A stretch of DNA of 64,000 nucleotides from Xiphydria camelus (Eukaryota; Arthropoda; Insecta; Hymenoptera; Xiphydriidae), in the NCBI GenBank assembly GCA_963678675.1, contig OY783198.1:24786684-24850683 (forward strand), read 5' to 3'. Every line of letters begins with the position of its first letter. The first letter of the stretch is position 1. The notes under the pieces are model-generated. The model worked only from the letters and a program-made list of their open reading frames with translations, was not told the DNA's origin and did not search any database. The translations under genes and the position numbers were made by a program. Of this stretch, positions 33,733-45,880 are shown one piece after another.

Positions 33733-33837
33733 CGGTAAAAAAGTGGTGTTAATTGTTAACACCATTTCACCGGTGTGGACCTACATGTACCGCATTATTG
33801 GTGTCACTCAGTCACGTGCCATTGTTATCCAACACCA
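33733..33837. mobile_element. Truncated MITE with CACGGTAAAAAAGTGGTG start
   Basis: The left terminus CACGGTAAAAAAGTGGTGTT leads to a stem AATTGTTAACACC, and CCAACACCAC appears at the right. The expected right terminus is missing where the element at 33838 begins, so the element appears cut by that insertion or was already truncated. Confidence 0.5.
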
Positions 33838-34081
33838 CACAGAGAAAAAGAATTAGTTGGCTCTAGTAAAAATTACTTGCGGTGTACCAATGAAATCTTT
33901 TAATACATCAATTTGATGTCTGTTTCTCACGATCATGCGGAATAGTATGTGATTGCAAGGAAGAAATATCTAATTAATATATATATATAGGTATGTAAAA
34001 GATCAAATTGATGTAAATAAATAATTACTCGCAATTCCGCAAGTAATTATCAGTAGATCCAATTAATTCTTTTTCTCTGTG
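33838..34081. mobile_element. MITE, CACNGAGAAAAA family (AATTACTTG subfamily), CA duplication
   Basis: The ends are CACAGAGAAAAAGAATTAG and CTAATTCTTTTTCTCTGTG type, with CA on both sides (33836-33837, 34082-34083). The inner arms AATTACTTGCGG and CCGCAAGTAATTATCAG pair. Its relative at 3059-3294 shares both arms and the GGAAGAAATATC core. Confidence 0.85.
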
Positions 34082-34439
34082 CAAAAGTGGGTATATACAC
34101 CGCAGAATTTTTTACAGCGTATCATTTTCGCCCGCGCGTATATACGCACCGACACTTTCTCACGCCAATACTGCAATTTCATTTCCTCGAGTTTTTACGC
34201 AACTCGGCCGATTGTGTCCACAATAAGTCCGGGCGCGCGTGTAAATTGCCCGAGTGCGTTTGGTGCGCCCGGTGACGAAGCGAACGTCGCGCGTCTGCAA
34301 ACTGCAGCAGTGTAAAATTTGCACGACGCGAGGAAAGTGAGACTGTCAAGGAAAAACAGTCCAGAGGGGTTGTTCGTCAAGGGGTTTCTCGATTTATTAA
34401 CGATCTTAATAATTCGGAGCGTTCCCTTTATCCGAAATG

Positions 34440-34643
34440 TGTACAGAAAAAAAATCAGCAATTTTTACCGCTTCATCCAGTAGCGCTGAGACTCGAGCTC
34501 GCTTTCATGAATTTGTACCCACAGAGAAAACTATTCTATGTACTGCTCACAACAGTAAATAAAAATGTCTCCTCTCTGTAGAAAGCTCGAGTTTCAGTGG
34601 CTACCGGACGAAGCGGTAAAAATTGCTGGTTTTTCTTTCCGTG
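34440..34643. mobile_element. MITE related to 4671-4873, TG duplication
   Basis: The ends are TACAGAAAAAAAATCAGC and GCTGGTTTTTCTTTCCGTG, with TG on both sides (34438-34439, 34644-34645). The inner arms (TTACCGCTTCATCC, GTAGCGCTGAGACTCGAG) are inverted on the right. The two copies differ by many substitutions. Confidence 0.75.
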
Positions 34644-35431
34644 TGGATTTTCGAAGGCGATTAAACTTGCACTCGGAAGCATTTGGGTTGGTCGGGCTCG
34701 TCAGTTTTTTCACCCGCGTAAAATCGTCAATGTACGAAGTAGTAGACGGGTCGCTAAAAAAAATGGCCTACATTTACTCAAATTATAAAGCAAATCACAC
34801 GGTTCGTTACCCCCGGCTGCCAACGCGAACGACATTCCCCGAGCTGACGCTTGCATCCGTCGCAATCGTCGCCATCGTCACCGTCGTTATCCTTCATTCG
34901 AAATTTCCACGCCTAATCAAATCCGGAATTGGCGACAGTTCCGTGATCGATCGGGCGCGTTCTTCGCGCCTCCAACGTCAGGCGCCCGCGCGTCCGCGTC
35001 CCTCGTGTAACGAATCGCGCACGTCACGCGAACCGCCGGGACAATCGCTCCTACGATAAACGCTTGGCGCGCAGGTGCGCACACGGGGTGTCCCGTAATC
35101 TTCGCGAGAGTCAAACGCTACGCGAGCGGCCGCTACGTTACTCCGCGGGAAAGTAGAGTTGCGCGCGAGCGGCGGAGAGCGGAGTCGTATAAAAGTTCGT
35201 AAAAATTCGCCCGTCAACGTGGAACTTTATCGTCTCGACGAACCGTGATGTACCTACCGAACTCCGGGACAATTTTGCCGGCACTTCCGCAATTTGACTT
35301 CCGACCGACGAATTTCATCGTGAATTCGATCGGAAAACATTTTCATATTTTCAAGTTCAGTTTCTAACCTTTAGACATATTTTCGTAGGTTATTCGTTGA
35401 GTTGTAAGTGTGTTTTTATTTACAACGTAGT

Positions 35432-35615
35432 GACGTCATTGAGCCGCAAGAGAGACGCACTTATGCCGAGCAACCGAGTGCAGAAGAGATATAGGTTTAC
35501 AATACGACGACGTAGCTGAATTTTTGAATGTCATTTTCCAGCTCTGATAAGGCCGGAAATCAAAAATTAAAAATATGGGGATAAATTTGTCTAAATTTGT
35601 CGAATCTGTAATGAA
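35432..35615. repeat. Direct repeat copy 2 (partner at 30045-30245)
   Basis: See the copy at 30045. The most constant part is the 36-base block at 35446-35481, whose core GCACTTATGCCGAGC...GAGTGC could form a short stem (GCACT with AGTGC). Confidence 0.7.
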
Positions 35616-36628
35616 AAAAAATTGTGAGACCCGAATTAATATACATACCTACAGGGCAAATAATTTTGTCAACATTTTTAAAATCTACAATAAAGAAATT
35701 TGTGAGAACACCGAATTTGCAGACATTCCGTTCGCACAGGCGGCCTGTATAGACGCTGCTGTAGATTGACTACGGTTATACCTATAGGCACAGGCCCGCG
35801 CGTTTCTGGGTATCCTCGTTGCGCGTTTGCCCTCTCGAGGAGGGAGGCACCAATACCGCGCGCGTGCGATGTACACACAACCGCGTGCACACGCGTCTCG
35901 TGCGATCCGAACTCGCGAATCGGCGATCGGCTTCCAAATGTCAGTCGCGCGGCGTCGCGATCTAACGGTGTTTTCGAGTCGCGCCACGAAGCCGCGGGCT
36001 TTGAGAGTTCAGCGCACGTAGACGGGGCGTTCCGCGACGAAACCGCGCGTTCGCGCGCCGAAGCCGATAATCGTTTATAGGAATCGAGATGCCGCGGCGT
36101 CGTATACGATTCCCGGGTGATTCCGTCGCGAAATTGCACGGCGGCGCTTCGGTTCCGCTGCTCCGCGCCGCTTCCCCCCATCCCCTTTTCCCAGTTCTCC
36201 CTCTCTCCCTCCGGGAGGGAGGAAGTCCTGCGACCGGGAGGCAAAAGGGGGAGATAATTGAAAAGGGGGAGAGGAGGTACCCTGGATAGAAACGAGCGCG
36301 GAGACTCGCGCGGTATCGCCGCTGCCGCGATCACGGAAAGCGTAGCCGGAGAGATCAATCGAGAGGAAGAAACGGAACGGGGGCAGCGGAGTCGATGCAG
36401 ACGCCGGTAAAATTTCCGGCGATATAACGGTCCTGTATACAGCCGCGCGCTACTGTTATATATTATCGGATTAGGTTACGAGCCGCAAGCCTCGTTGTTG
36501 CCCGACCGCGACCACTACGCCCGGCAAGCGCGCCATACTGTCCCCTCCCTACACCGGTAGAGAAGCTGCGCGGCGAAAGGATGGAAATGCCGCGCGCAAG
36601 TGGCGATCAAAACCGTTTCCGTACGATT

Positions 36629-36850
36629 TGTGGGAAAAAAAATAAATCGTAGAATTTACAGTTTGTGATTTTCGGAACAAGGCCAATTTATCGTTAGGAT
36701 GACTGTAATTTTAGTAAAAATTACAGCGACGCATGCGACTTCTACTAATTTTATTATAGTTTTTACTAAAATTGTAATTATCGTACAACTAAATTGGCGT
36801 TTTCCCGAAATTTACCACAAACTTTGTAAATGCTACGTTGTTTTTTCGTG
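36629..36850. mobile_element. Palindromic MITE with TGTGGGAAAAAA-type ends
   Basis: The left arm (AATCGTAGAATTTACAGTTT, CCAATTTATCGTTAGGATGA, TTTTAGTAAAAATTACAG) is inverted on the right (TTTTTACTAAAATTGTAATT, CCAATTTAG inverted, CACAAACTTTGTAAATGC). No coding sequence is present. The flanking duplication is unclear. Confidence 0.65.
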
Positions 36851-37383
36851 ACGAAAAGCGATTCGAGGGCCCTCGGCTCGCCGGTAGTATAATACAAACA
36901 ACAGCGTCCTGAGATCACTTCCCTCCCTCCACCGCAAGCGGGCGAACGCTAAAATGTTGCACACGAATTTTCGAACGGCGCGTACCTATGCCGCGAGCGC
37001 CCGTCGCGCGCGTTCTCTCGCTATACTTATACACGTAACCCTGCTTACAGTTATGTCGCGTTGCACAATGTCTCTCCCTCTTTCTCCTTCGGTCTCTCGC
37101 CAGCGTACGCGTGCGTCGGGTAGAAGATTTCACGTGTAGGTACGTACGCACGGGTCGCGCCAGCGTCTCACATTTACAAGTCAGATGTACAGTCGGGAAC
37201 CAGTTTCGTCCTCTGCGCGGGAAGAGCGAGAGGGGGTGGCGAAGGAGGAGGGTTGGGGTCGTGCGCTTACGCCGGGCAGAGGCAAACGCGTACGGAACCG
37301 GAACGGCTAACGAAACTGGTCTACTCAATCTGTTTGCGTTGTAAACCTCTACGCGTATATACATATTGTACATACGTATCGCA

Positions 37384-37560
37384 TGAGGCTAAACTTATTC
37401 GCCGGAAACGAAACTCGAATCGTTATTATCTCGTTATCTATAAACTTTTGGCTGATGTCTGTACACTGAGAAAAAGAAGTAGGTACCCAACAAAATAATT
37501 TCGTTGAGTCAATTTGATAAGCTAAAAAAATATTCGTTGGATCATCCACATGTTTAGCTC
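37384..37560. mobile_element. Left half of AGGCTAAACTTACTCGCC-family MITE with CACTGAG insertion remnant
   Basis: TGAGGCTAAACTTATTCGCC and GAAACTCGAATCGTTATTAT are the left arm of the family. At 37464, TA-CACTGAGAAAAAGAAGT begins an element of the other family. Neither has a recognisable right end, so both are partial. Confidence 0.5.
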
Positions 37561-39353
37561 TGTCATAAAAATTTTTGCGAAATTAACCAAAGAATTTTGC
37601 GATTCGACGTACGAAATCGACGCCACGGCTGCAGCGGCGTCGAAAGAGACAAAGTGAATGTGTATGCACGGCCGAGTGAGATCGAATATACATAGATACG
37701 TATTTCGGCGCGTTGCAACGCTTGGCCGTATATCGCGTGTACTCTGCAATGCACATGTGTAATTATCGCGTGTACGCGGATATGCATGAAGTTCTCGTCT
37801 ATTCGATAGTTGACCCGGTACATATCACGTTTGCCGATCGTCGCGTCGGTTCATCAAGGTCAAATGAGATATTCGATGGAAAATCTTCGAAAGGAAAACT
37901 ATGCGCGCGATGTTTAAAGAGTTAGAAATAGCATTGAACGATTCTATCTCTTCACGTCGTTTCGATGTCGAAGACTGACTTTTTCCTGCAGTTTTACGGA
38001 GTATTTGCCTCAGGAGCGGAGAGGACAACTGCTTGCGAGTATGTAGCGTGTATTGCCGGAGGGAGACATCGAATTGTCTTCCCGAGGTCTTCGCTTTTAA
38101 CGTGGGAAATGGAGAGATCCCTCGAAAGAGAGATCTGGTTTCTCAATCCAGGCCACTTTCGTCGGAATGGTATTCAGAGCTGATGGATTTCAAGGTTTTA
38201 ATTACTAAGTGTAGTCGGGTATCTTTCTCTTTCTCCCTCTCTTCTTCTCTTTCCTTCTCGATATAATAGGTTCTTCGCACTCACAGACACCCAGCCTATC
38301 CGTTTGATTCGCTATCGAACTCGTGGAACGGCGCACGGGGTACGCGCCGCGATAACGGTCGTAAAGAGGGGCGAACGGACGGATTGATAATCCGATAAAA
38401 ACTAGCACGCTTCCTGCTGGGCGTCGATGGACCACTGCGCGTAGGTAATACCGTACTACAGAAGTGGAAAGGGAAAATTTAATGAAGGTTCGCCAACGGA
38501 GCGAGTACTTATCGAATTCCTCGATCTCTTTGACCCTTTTTTTTTATTCCTCCCTCTCACTCCCCGTTCTAAATCTCCTTACCGTTTATCAAGTTCCATT
38601 CGATTCTCCTTTTGCATGTTATAACGTTGCCTGGTAACGATTGGTAAGGGCTTCGATAGAGGCAGCGCAGAGAAGCTAAACAATTATTTCCACCGCGGGT
38701 GATAAAACAACCGACACAATAGACAATCGGGTTTCCGAAGACCTTGAAGAATTCCTCGGCCCTGGAGCTGCCGTCGGTCCTCGTTATAATCGAACCGTAT
38801 AACGAATATTCGATGGCAGACCGAGCAGATGCACTTCGAGGTCGTCTCGCAAAAGAGAGTTTGGAAGGCGATCGTAGCAGACCCTCGATATCAATTCGGA
38901 CTAGAATCTCGGTCGTCTTTCCGGGGTAATAAATTCAATTCGAAGACCGAATCGGTAGAACGTCTCCGCTGAGTGTATTATAAATTATTCAGCACATGAC
39001 AAATCACCGCAGGATTCCTCCAGGTGCGCAATGCAAATTGCAGCTTCCCTTCGTTACCTGGACCGGCACGCGATCCGATTCCAGGCAGACGAAGTAGACA
39101 TCTATATATATGTATACACCCGTGCAGTCCACAACGCGGATATGCACTTCGCGTCGCGCGCCAACCGGATAGCCATTGTCGTATAATACCGTTCGTCTAA
39201 TTACTTCGTTTTCTCTCGAGATTCCGCGGACACCGTTGCTTCTTTGACAATTAATTCAGCGTAATAATCGAGCGCAGTCGCCAACCGCGAGTCATCTCGC
39301 TTATTCGAAGTTCTCGAACGGCATTTGTGTACGTCTCGTGAACGTGTCATTTG

Positions 39354-39554
39354 AGGCTAATCTTACCCGTCAGAAAAGAAAATTCAATCACCACATTATC
39401 TCACAACCTATGAGCTTTTGGCTCATATCGGTGCAATACTTTTTTGAAGATTACGTTTCAACCTACAATAAAGTCTTAGATCAATATAGGCCAAAAAGCC
39501 GTAGATAGTGAGATAACGGTGATTCGAGTTTCTTTCCTGGCGAATAAATTTAGT
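39354..39554. mobile_element. AGGCTAAACTTACTCGCC-family MITE
   Basis: The diverged left end AGGCTAATCTTACCCG and the right end TTTCCTGGCGAATAAATTTAG frame a copy whose inner arms, ATGAGCTTTTGGCTCATATC and GATTACGTTTCAACC, match the copies at 28664 and 42818. Confidence 0.7.
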
Positions 39555-40393
39555 GGCTCGCGTAGTACGTCTATGTATGAATGGTTGCATGATTGAAGGG
39601 GTAAGTAGATAAGTACCTACGTTTTTTTGGTCCGCCATTCGTTTTTGTTTTTCAGAGCTACCGTAAAGCTATCAGCCCTTCGATCGTGTCACCATCAATG
39701 CCAAGGTTCACTTACATAATATAATCTCTACACGTTGATTTATCGGATCTTTTTTGCGATTGAAAATTCGAGTTCGCACCCGATATCGCCGATAATAAAT
39801 TATTACACGCGCGAACGGCGCTGCGCGTGGGTCGGTGTTCGTCGCGATCTCGACGCGTTACGTCATCGCAACCGAGCGCAAATAGCCGACGACCCGAGAT
39901 TTTCGCGTCCCCGCTCATCGCTCGGAAACGGTCCAGCGAGGGAGACAACGGCGTGCAGCTTTCGGATCGAAGCGTTCGGCGAGAGTGGAATGGACGTAAG
40001 GGTCGGCACGAGCCACGAAATTCAATTTCCTGCTCAAAATTGCTCAAACGCCCGGTCCCACTGTTGACGATTGTCGAGTGCTGAAACGCCGGAGGCCTGC
40101 GCGCGGTGTCGTTACGCGACGGCGCCAAATCAAGGACGGGCCGCGTACCTAAGGGCGGTGTCATACCATGCGTTTTCACCGGCGCGGTGAAAACGCTCCG
40201 GTTTGAAGGGATGACGGCAAAACGCACGAATTTGAATGACACGTGCACACTGTGCGTCGCGGCCGCATCTACCGAACGCTGCCGCATCTTGCTGCGGCAC
40301 GCCGATTTGAACGCTACACCGGAACGCATCGTTGACACGAGCATTCTTACGATAGCTGTTAGACTGTGCGGTTCAAGCGCAGCGGTAGTGAAA

Positions 40394-40498
40394 ATGTTCG
40401 ACGCGGATAAATTCATAATTTGCATTCAGGAGAAGCCAGCACTTTGGGATAAAAGTGCAAAGGAATACAGCGATAAAAATGCAAAAGAAAAAGCGTAA
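40394..40498 (+). pseudogene. MADF-domain fragment of a Harbinger accessory gene
   Basis: The frame reads MFDADKFIICIQEKPALWDK, then SAKEYSDKNAKEKA and a stop. Phe-Ile-xxx-Ile-xxx-Lys-Pro-xx-Trp-Asp, followed by a basic Tyr-x-Asp/Lys segment, matches the start of a MADF (Myb/SANT-like) domain. That domain is carried by the DNA-binding accessory protein of PIF/Harbinger transposons. Only the first helix and a little more remain; the expected Trp after KEKA is replaced by a stop codon. It is a relic without plausible function by itself, inside the element at 40153-40813. Confidence 0.6.
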
Positions 40499-40539
40499 AA
40501 AAAGTATCGCTATAAAGACAAATATTTTCAAAAAACTTC

Positions 40540-40678
40540 CGAAATGTTTGCATTGATTCGCGTTGAGAAAAGAACGGACGCGAGCCCAATGTTGGCGATT
40601 CACTGGCTCCCTCAACATTCCCTCCGCTTCCAATAGAGAAACGGCTACCAATTTCTTTTTAAAACTTTTTCGGGACAT
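40540..40678 (-). pseudogene. Possible transposase N-terminal fragment (minus strand)
   Basis: From an ATG at 40678 the minus strand reads MSRKSFKKKLVAVSLLEAEG, then LREPVNRQHWARVRSFL. A basic start followed by a V-N/I-R-x-R-x-x-x-G-type segment is reminiscent of the N-terminus of Harbinger nucleases. The match is loose, and the catalytic region is absent. Its convergent placement against the MADF relic supports the idea of two transposon genes brought together by internal deletion. Similarity was judged by eye only. Confidence 0.3.
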
Positions 40679-41753
40679 CTTGACGCGCTCACGGAATGCA
40701 GCAGACTGACAGGACAGTGCGGCTGACCGGACAGTGCGACAGACCGGTCCCGGCGCGGTTAAAACGCATCCGTTTTAGCGGCACCGGTGAAAACGCATGG
40801 TGCGACACCGCCCTAAGTGTTCATAATTTCGCGGTCCGGCGTGGCGGACGGGCCACGGGGTGCGAGCGGTAATTTGCCCCGGAATATTTGCCCGTAATAT
40901 TTGCCACGCTCCTCTACCTTTCACGGTCGACGCGTTGCGCTGTATAGTATTCGCTCGCTGAGCCGGCGGCGACGTCGCGCCCGACAATTTCCAAAATTTA
41001 GTCCAACGAGGCGAACGGAGGGCGGAGGAAAACGGGGAAGGGGGAAAGCGATCCTCCGTGTTCACGCGTGATGCCGGCCGCGTGACTTTCGTGACGTCAC
41101 GGCGAACGGTGGAACGTTGCTTCCGGCACTGCCGACGTCCGCTTCCCGACGTTAATAATACGTCTTCTGTTAGCGACCCGTCGGAAGGCTGTATCGCAGC
41201 GGTGCTGTACTCTGTACTCTCGTACGTGTATGTACTCGTACATATTATGTACATACAGGTATACCTCAGCCCTGGTCCTGCGCGTCTCACATAAATACAG
41301 CTAAAGAGAAACGGAGACACGGCACCCTCGGATAACGTCCATCGTCGCGGTATAAATCACAATTAAAACGCTCCGCCGGATTTTATTAACCCGCGAGAGT
41401 AACAGGCAGAGCTGTGCACATCGCCTGGAGAGCTTTCGCCGTGGGTCGAGCGGTGTCTCCTTTACATGCCAACGTCGTCCGAATCGCTTTGCTCCGGGTG
41501 TCTTAATTTGAACACGCGAATATAGCAGCGGCAAGGTGTACGGGGGGGTACGTTCTCCGAGAAAAATAACGGGGCTCCTTTTTAACGCGTTATAATGAGG
41601 AACTTGTATGATTTTTTTTTGTCGGCTTAAAAAATAGAGTAAAAAATTACAATGTCAACGGTATATAAACTTACGGTGTCAACATGTCGAATGCCTTCAC
41701 AAATTTGAGTTAAACATGTAGCGTTTGATAGGGCTGCGCAAAAAGCGAGAAGC

Positions 41754-41949
41754 AATGTGTGACGTCACGCAACAGTAAAAGCGCTATCGGCCAATCATAC
41801 TGCGTTCTAGGGCGGGGCGTGGTTAGGAGCATTCGACGGTCATTGGTTGAAGTTGAGATTTAGCCAATGATCGTCGAATGTGTGATGTCACGCAACAGTA
41901 AAAGCGTCTAGGCCAATCATGCTGCGTTCTAGCTCGGGGCGTGATTTAG
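41754..41949. promoter_or_regulatory. Duplicated CRE / CCAAT / GC-box module
   Basis: Two direct copies of about 70 bases (41754-41826 and 41877-41949) each contain a CRE-like TGACGTCA or TGATGTCA, CAACAGTAAAAGCG, GGCCAATCAT and a GC-box-like segment (GGGCGGGGCGTGG; CTCGGGGCGTG). Between them lies an inverted pair, CATTCGACGGTCATTGG and CCAATGATCGTCGAATG. The module sits between AGAAAAATAA and TTAATTCTTTTTCTCCG, so it may be the body of a transposon rather than a host promoter. Confidence 0.45.
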
Positions 41950-42817
41950 GCGTTTGAGGCACAATTAATTAATTCTTTTTCTCCGATATAGTTACATATT
42001 ATGAAAAAATACAGTGCTCCCTGGTTTTTATAACACGATAGCTTTATTCAGTAAAATTTTCAGGGGAAAAAAAATGTCATGCAAGTTCCTCATTGCGAAC
42101 TTTCGGGCGTCCCGCGCGCTGGACGATTCAGTCGGCTGCGAGGTGCCGGCGTACCTGGCGGATGGCAATGAAATCAAATGCAACGGCTCGTCTATCGACG
42201 CGTAATATCGTATATCGTGTAACAAAGATAGCTCCTTCTCGAAGGGCTGTAAGAATGCACTGATAAAAAATGGTTAATTTAAAAAAAATTATTCGACTCG
42301 ACAAAGTCCCGCGATGTTATCGGTTGTCCGGATGAATTAGTTCACACGTAGAATGGCTGTATCGTTTCAAGCTGCGCTCGGATCGAAATTCGCATCGGCT
42401 CGGGTTGCGCGTCGATAGTTGAAATTAATATCGCGAGAGCACCGGTGCTCCGTAATCGCCTCTTCCTCGTCTCCGTTATTCTCCTCCTCCGCCTCCGTCA
42501 TCCTCCAGCTTCAGGTATTAGCAGTTTAATTGAATCGAGAGCTGGAAGGAGTAATTAACTGCGCTCCGGCCTTTCGAACCCTCCGTTAATTCCCGTAAAG
42601 CGACTTTTCTCCGGAGTCGGCGATCCGAAATTGGAACAACGGGGATGTAAGAAAATATCGGCACCCTCATCTGGATACCGGAAGGAAATTGTATTCGCGT
42701 GAGAGACGTCGAAAGAATGAGACTAATTCCACTGGGTACCGTGTGAAATTTGTCGTAAAATGTGGTAAATTGTAGAGGCTCTCCCCTTTCCCGTCCGCTC
42801 CTCTCCTATACCATGCG

Positions 42818-43019
42818 AGGCTAAAATTACTCGCCAGGTAGGAGACTCGAATCGCTGTTATCTCATTATCAATGAATTTTTGGTCTCTATATCGATATAA
42901 GACTTCATTGTACGAGTAGATTCAAACGTAATCTTAAAAAAAGTATTATACAAATATGTGCCAAAAAGCTCACAGGTAGTGAGATAATAGTGATTCTTTC
43001 CCGGCGAGTAAGTTTAGCC
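42818..43019. mobile_element. AGGCTAAACTTACTCGCC-family MITE, most complete copy
   Basis: The left end AGGCTAAAATTACTCGCC and right end GGCGAGTAAGTTTAGCCT pair. The inner arms are GACTCGAATCGCTGTTATCT and its inverse, AGATAATAGTGATTC. It is 202 bases long with no gene. This copy provides the empty-site reference for the insertion at 28833. Confidence 0.85.
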
Positions 43020-43540
43020 TGATATATGGCGTTTGCAATCCGCGGAATAACAAATTTCGATAATATTGCAAGCGCGGCGTCGCGCTACGGGTTTATTTCG
43101 CTCGTATCGCGGACATCGATTCGTCCAGAAGTACCTAAATTTGACCGTGCGTGTACATGTTAACACAATAGCTGGAATTCCGCAATAATCGCCCTCCCTC
43201 CCCCCCGTCTGACCAGCTAAGCGGAAACGGGCAGCGCGCGAAACAATTCTCGCCCGATTCGACATAGCACGTGTAGTGGTCCGAGCGGACGCGTTCGTCG
43301 AATCGACGTCGACGTGTATTTCGTTAGTCAACCGCCGCGCGTGGCTGACGCAGTTCGAATTATCCGATCGCACTTCCGGATAACGCGTACGTAAAGCGCG
43401 GGTTAATCGTTCATTTAATTTGTGAAACACCAACAGGGCTGATTCTACCGATGCGAAGTAAAGTTAGCCCCGCGTATTTCCGTAGTGGATGATGGGGAGG
43501 AAAATTTGATGGCGTGAAAAAATACTTAACCTTTTAGGCG

Positions 43541-43703
43541 CATATCGTCGCCCTAATAAGAAAAGTGCCTAACTCCGTTTCAGACAATTTTACAGGAGAG
43601 AAGAAAAACCGTTTATTTAGACGTTATTCTGATAGATGGCAACAAAATTAAATTTTTGCCAAAAAGTGGAGTTAGGCACTTTTCTTATTAGGGCGACGAT
43701 ATG
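43541..43703. mobile_element. MITE with CATATCGTCGCCCTAATAAG ends
   Basis: The arms of about 38 bases, CATATCGTCGCCCTAATAAG and AAAAGTGCCTAACTCC, are repeated inverted at the right with almost no mismatch. The loop of about 85 bases is AT-rich. The high arm identity suggests a fairly recent insertion. Confidence 0.8.
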
Positions 43704-45653
43704 TTGGGTCTGCGGGACTCGGCAGTAAAAAGAAATATACTAGAACTCGTAATTAATGGTCGATTGATTTACGTTTATTTTAATTCTCCGATGATAAATA
43801 TGTTTAGCGCGATATAAACAAGCATGTATAATGTCCGGCATTATTTTCTTCGCTAAAAAACATAACATTTTACAAACAAAATTTAATTTATATTATAACT
43901 CGTATTCGCGTCTGGGAGACCCGACTTATGCACAGGAGTGAAGTTTTTTACGCATGCATCCAAGGATTAATATCGATTTTATTTATGAAACTATTCATTT
44001 GAATCTCCCGATTGCGATTTAATCGGCTTTACAAGGATGGAACGGATGTTTGAAAATGTGTAATTATTATATATCAAATTTATTCATGACACATGGTAAT
44101 TATGAGTTCGAGAAACTTTCTTCCAACAATATGTGTCAACTGCTTAAAATTGCCATCGCAACGATTACCTATACCATCACCCGTCTTATCAGTTCGTCCC
44201 CGTAAAGCCGCGCCTCCCGCGCTCGTCGTCCCCGCGAGTACAACGAACCCTCCGCGGACAAGGGTGGGCAGGGAGAGACGCGCGGGGAGAGACGCTCGTC
44301 TCATTTACGAGCGAGCGTAACGCGCGATTCGGTCGTGCGCGAGAGAAGCATTTCGCGTCCTCGAAATCCCCGGAAGTACGCGCGGGAGGATGAAGGCCGC
44401 TCGGTGTCACACGCGGACCGCGTCGACGTGACGGGGAATCGTGGCCGAAAATGAAACCAGGTCAAGGCATTTCCGCGCCTCTCGTTTTTCCCCTGCGCGC
44501 GACTGTTTCGGATTTTCCGCAGTATCGATCGACGGATCTTTAATTCAGGAAATATCTGATCTCGCGGAAATTCACAAAGTCGTCCGTCCGAATCGATTCC
44601 AGAGGGAGCCCGGATTGCATCGCATTTTCCTCGCCCCCCGAACATTTTTACGAGACGACATAAATGACGTGGAAAGCCGCGCACACGGCCCCTGCCCGTC
44701 GAGAGAGCGCGGATCTTCCTTATAAGCGTTTACTGCTCTTTAATGCCCGATGAAACGAGCGTTTTACGAGTCAATACTCGGCGCTGTATGCGACTCGACC
44801 GCTGTACTCCGACCGAACTCGACCGCAGATATCAACCGAGCCCGGAGGCCGATCCGTTTCGCCTCGCTTTCCCTCCCCCAATTCCGTCGCGTCTTTTTCT
44901 TCCGCTCGTAATCCTCCGTGTCCCGGACACGCATCCCCACGCTCGCCGTACGCACCTACCGCTCCGCAGCGTGGCATTTTATTTCGAAAGACACGGGGAA
45001 AAGAAGGACTTCACGCATCCGTGGACAAACGACCGAAACACCCATAGTAGTAATTCCACGATAATACCCGACAACGACGAATCTCTCACGCGAGAATACA
45101 CCAACGACCGAGGTTGAATAGAGGTGCCGGCGGAATGAATAGAGCCCCCAGGTATTTCCTGCCGGTGAATCATCATCAGCGTGTCGTAACAGTCGCGTGT
45201 TTTGCCCGTCGTACTGTGCGTACCTACTGTTCGATCTGGCCATGAAAATGTTCTCATTTCGACCGAGCCGGGACTTCCGAATACCGCGCGCGCGCTACGC
45301 TCCTGCGGCCCTGCCCCGCAATGAGAATATGGTGAACGAACGATGTACGAGTATTCTCTAGGTACGAGTGTACCTACCGCACCTGTTCTCTCGTTAGAAA
45401 TACCACGCGCGCTCGCTACGTGGTGTCCGGCACGCCTTCTGCGTGCGTCGTAATTTTACAAATTTATGTCGATCATCGCTCGTAGGACTGTTGCGATCGC
45501 ACGAAGAGTACACGGAGAGAGAAAAATAGTAGTGATCGTTGTGCGGAGAGCGCTGGTCGAATTCAGCAGCGAAAGCGATAATGAATAGGAGTGGGTTGCT
45601 CGCGTTCCTGTAGCGATCATCGCTATCGATGCTCGATTTTATGTAAGAATTCT

Positions 45654-45880
45654 ACACTGAAGAGAAAAATCTGCTTCATTCAATCATCGGTGGAATTGAA
45701 TACGACGAACCTCACGATGCAATTGTTTCCAATGCCACAAGACTGTAAGGAAAAATAAATAGAGTCGAAGAGCAATCAAATTGAAGTTGAAACAAGTGAA
45801 TATCTACGCGAAACAATTACACCGTGAGGTTCGTCATACTCAAAACCTCACTGATGATTGAATGAAGCATATTTGTTTGT
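45654..45880. mobile_element. MITE with CACTGAAGAGAAAAAT start
   Basis: The left arm CTGCTTCATTCAATCATC and CGACGAACCTCACG is inverted at the right as CGTGAGGTTCGTC and GATGATTGAATGAAGCA. The right terminus is decayed. No gene is present. Confidence 0.65.

Larger units (their letters stand above)
40153..40813. mobile_element. PIF/Harbinger-derived element with TAA target duplication
   Basis: The left end is GGGCGGTGTCATACCATGCG and the right end, inverted, is GGGCGGTGTCGCACCATGCG. Both continue GTTTTCACCGG. TAA flanks both sides (40150-40152, 40814-40816), which is the PIF/Harbinger-type 3-bp duplication. The interior carries a plus-strand MADF-domain relic and a minus-strand open frame. The 661-base size is far below an autonomous element, so it is an internally deleted derivative. 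Confidence 0.85.

Noticed and set aside
35187..35194. TATAAAA in CpG-rich DNA as a promoter
   Set aside because: No exon or start codon in a sensible frame follows for many kilobases.
44743..45117. 124-codon plus-strand open frame
   Set aside because: Composition is non-protein-like (Arg/Pro/His from CpG-rich DNA), with no splice or homology support.
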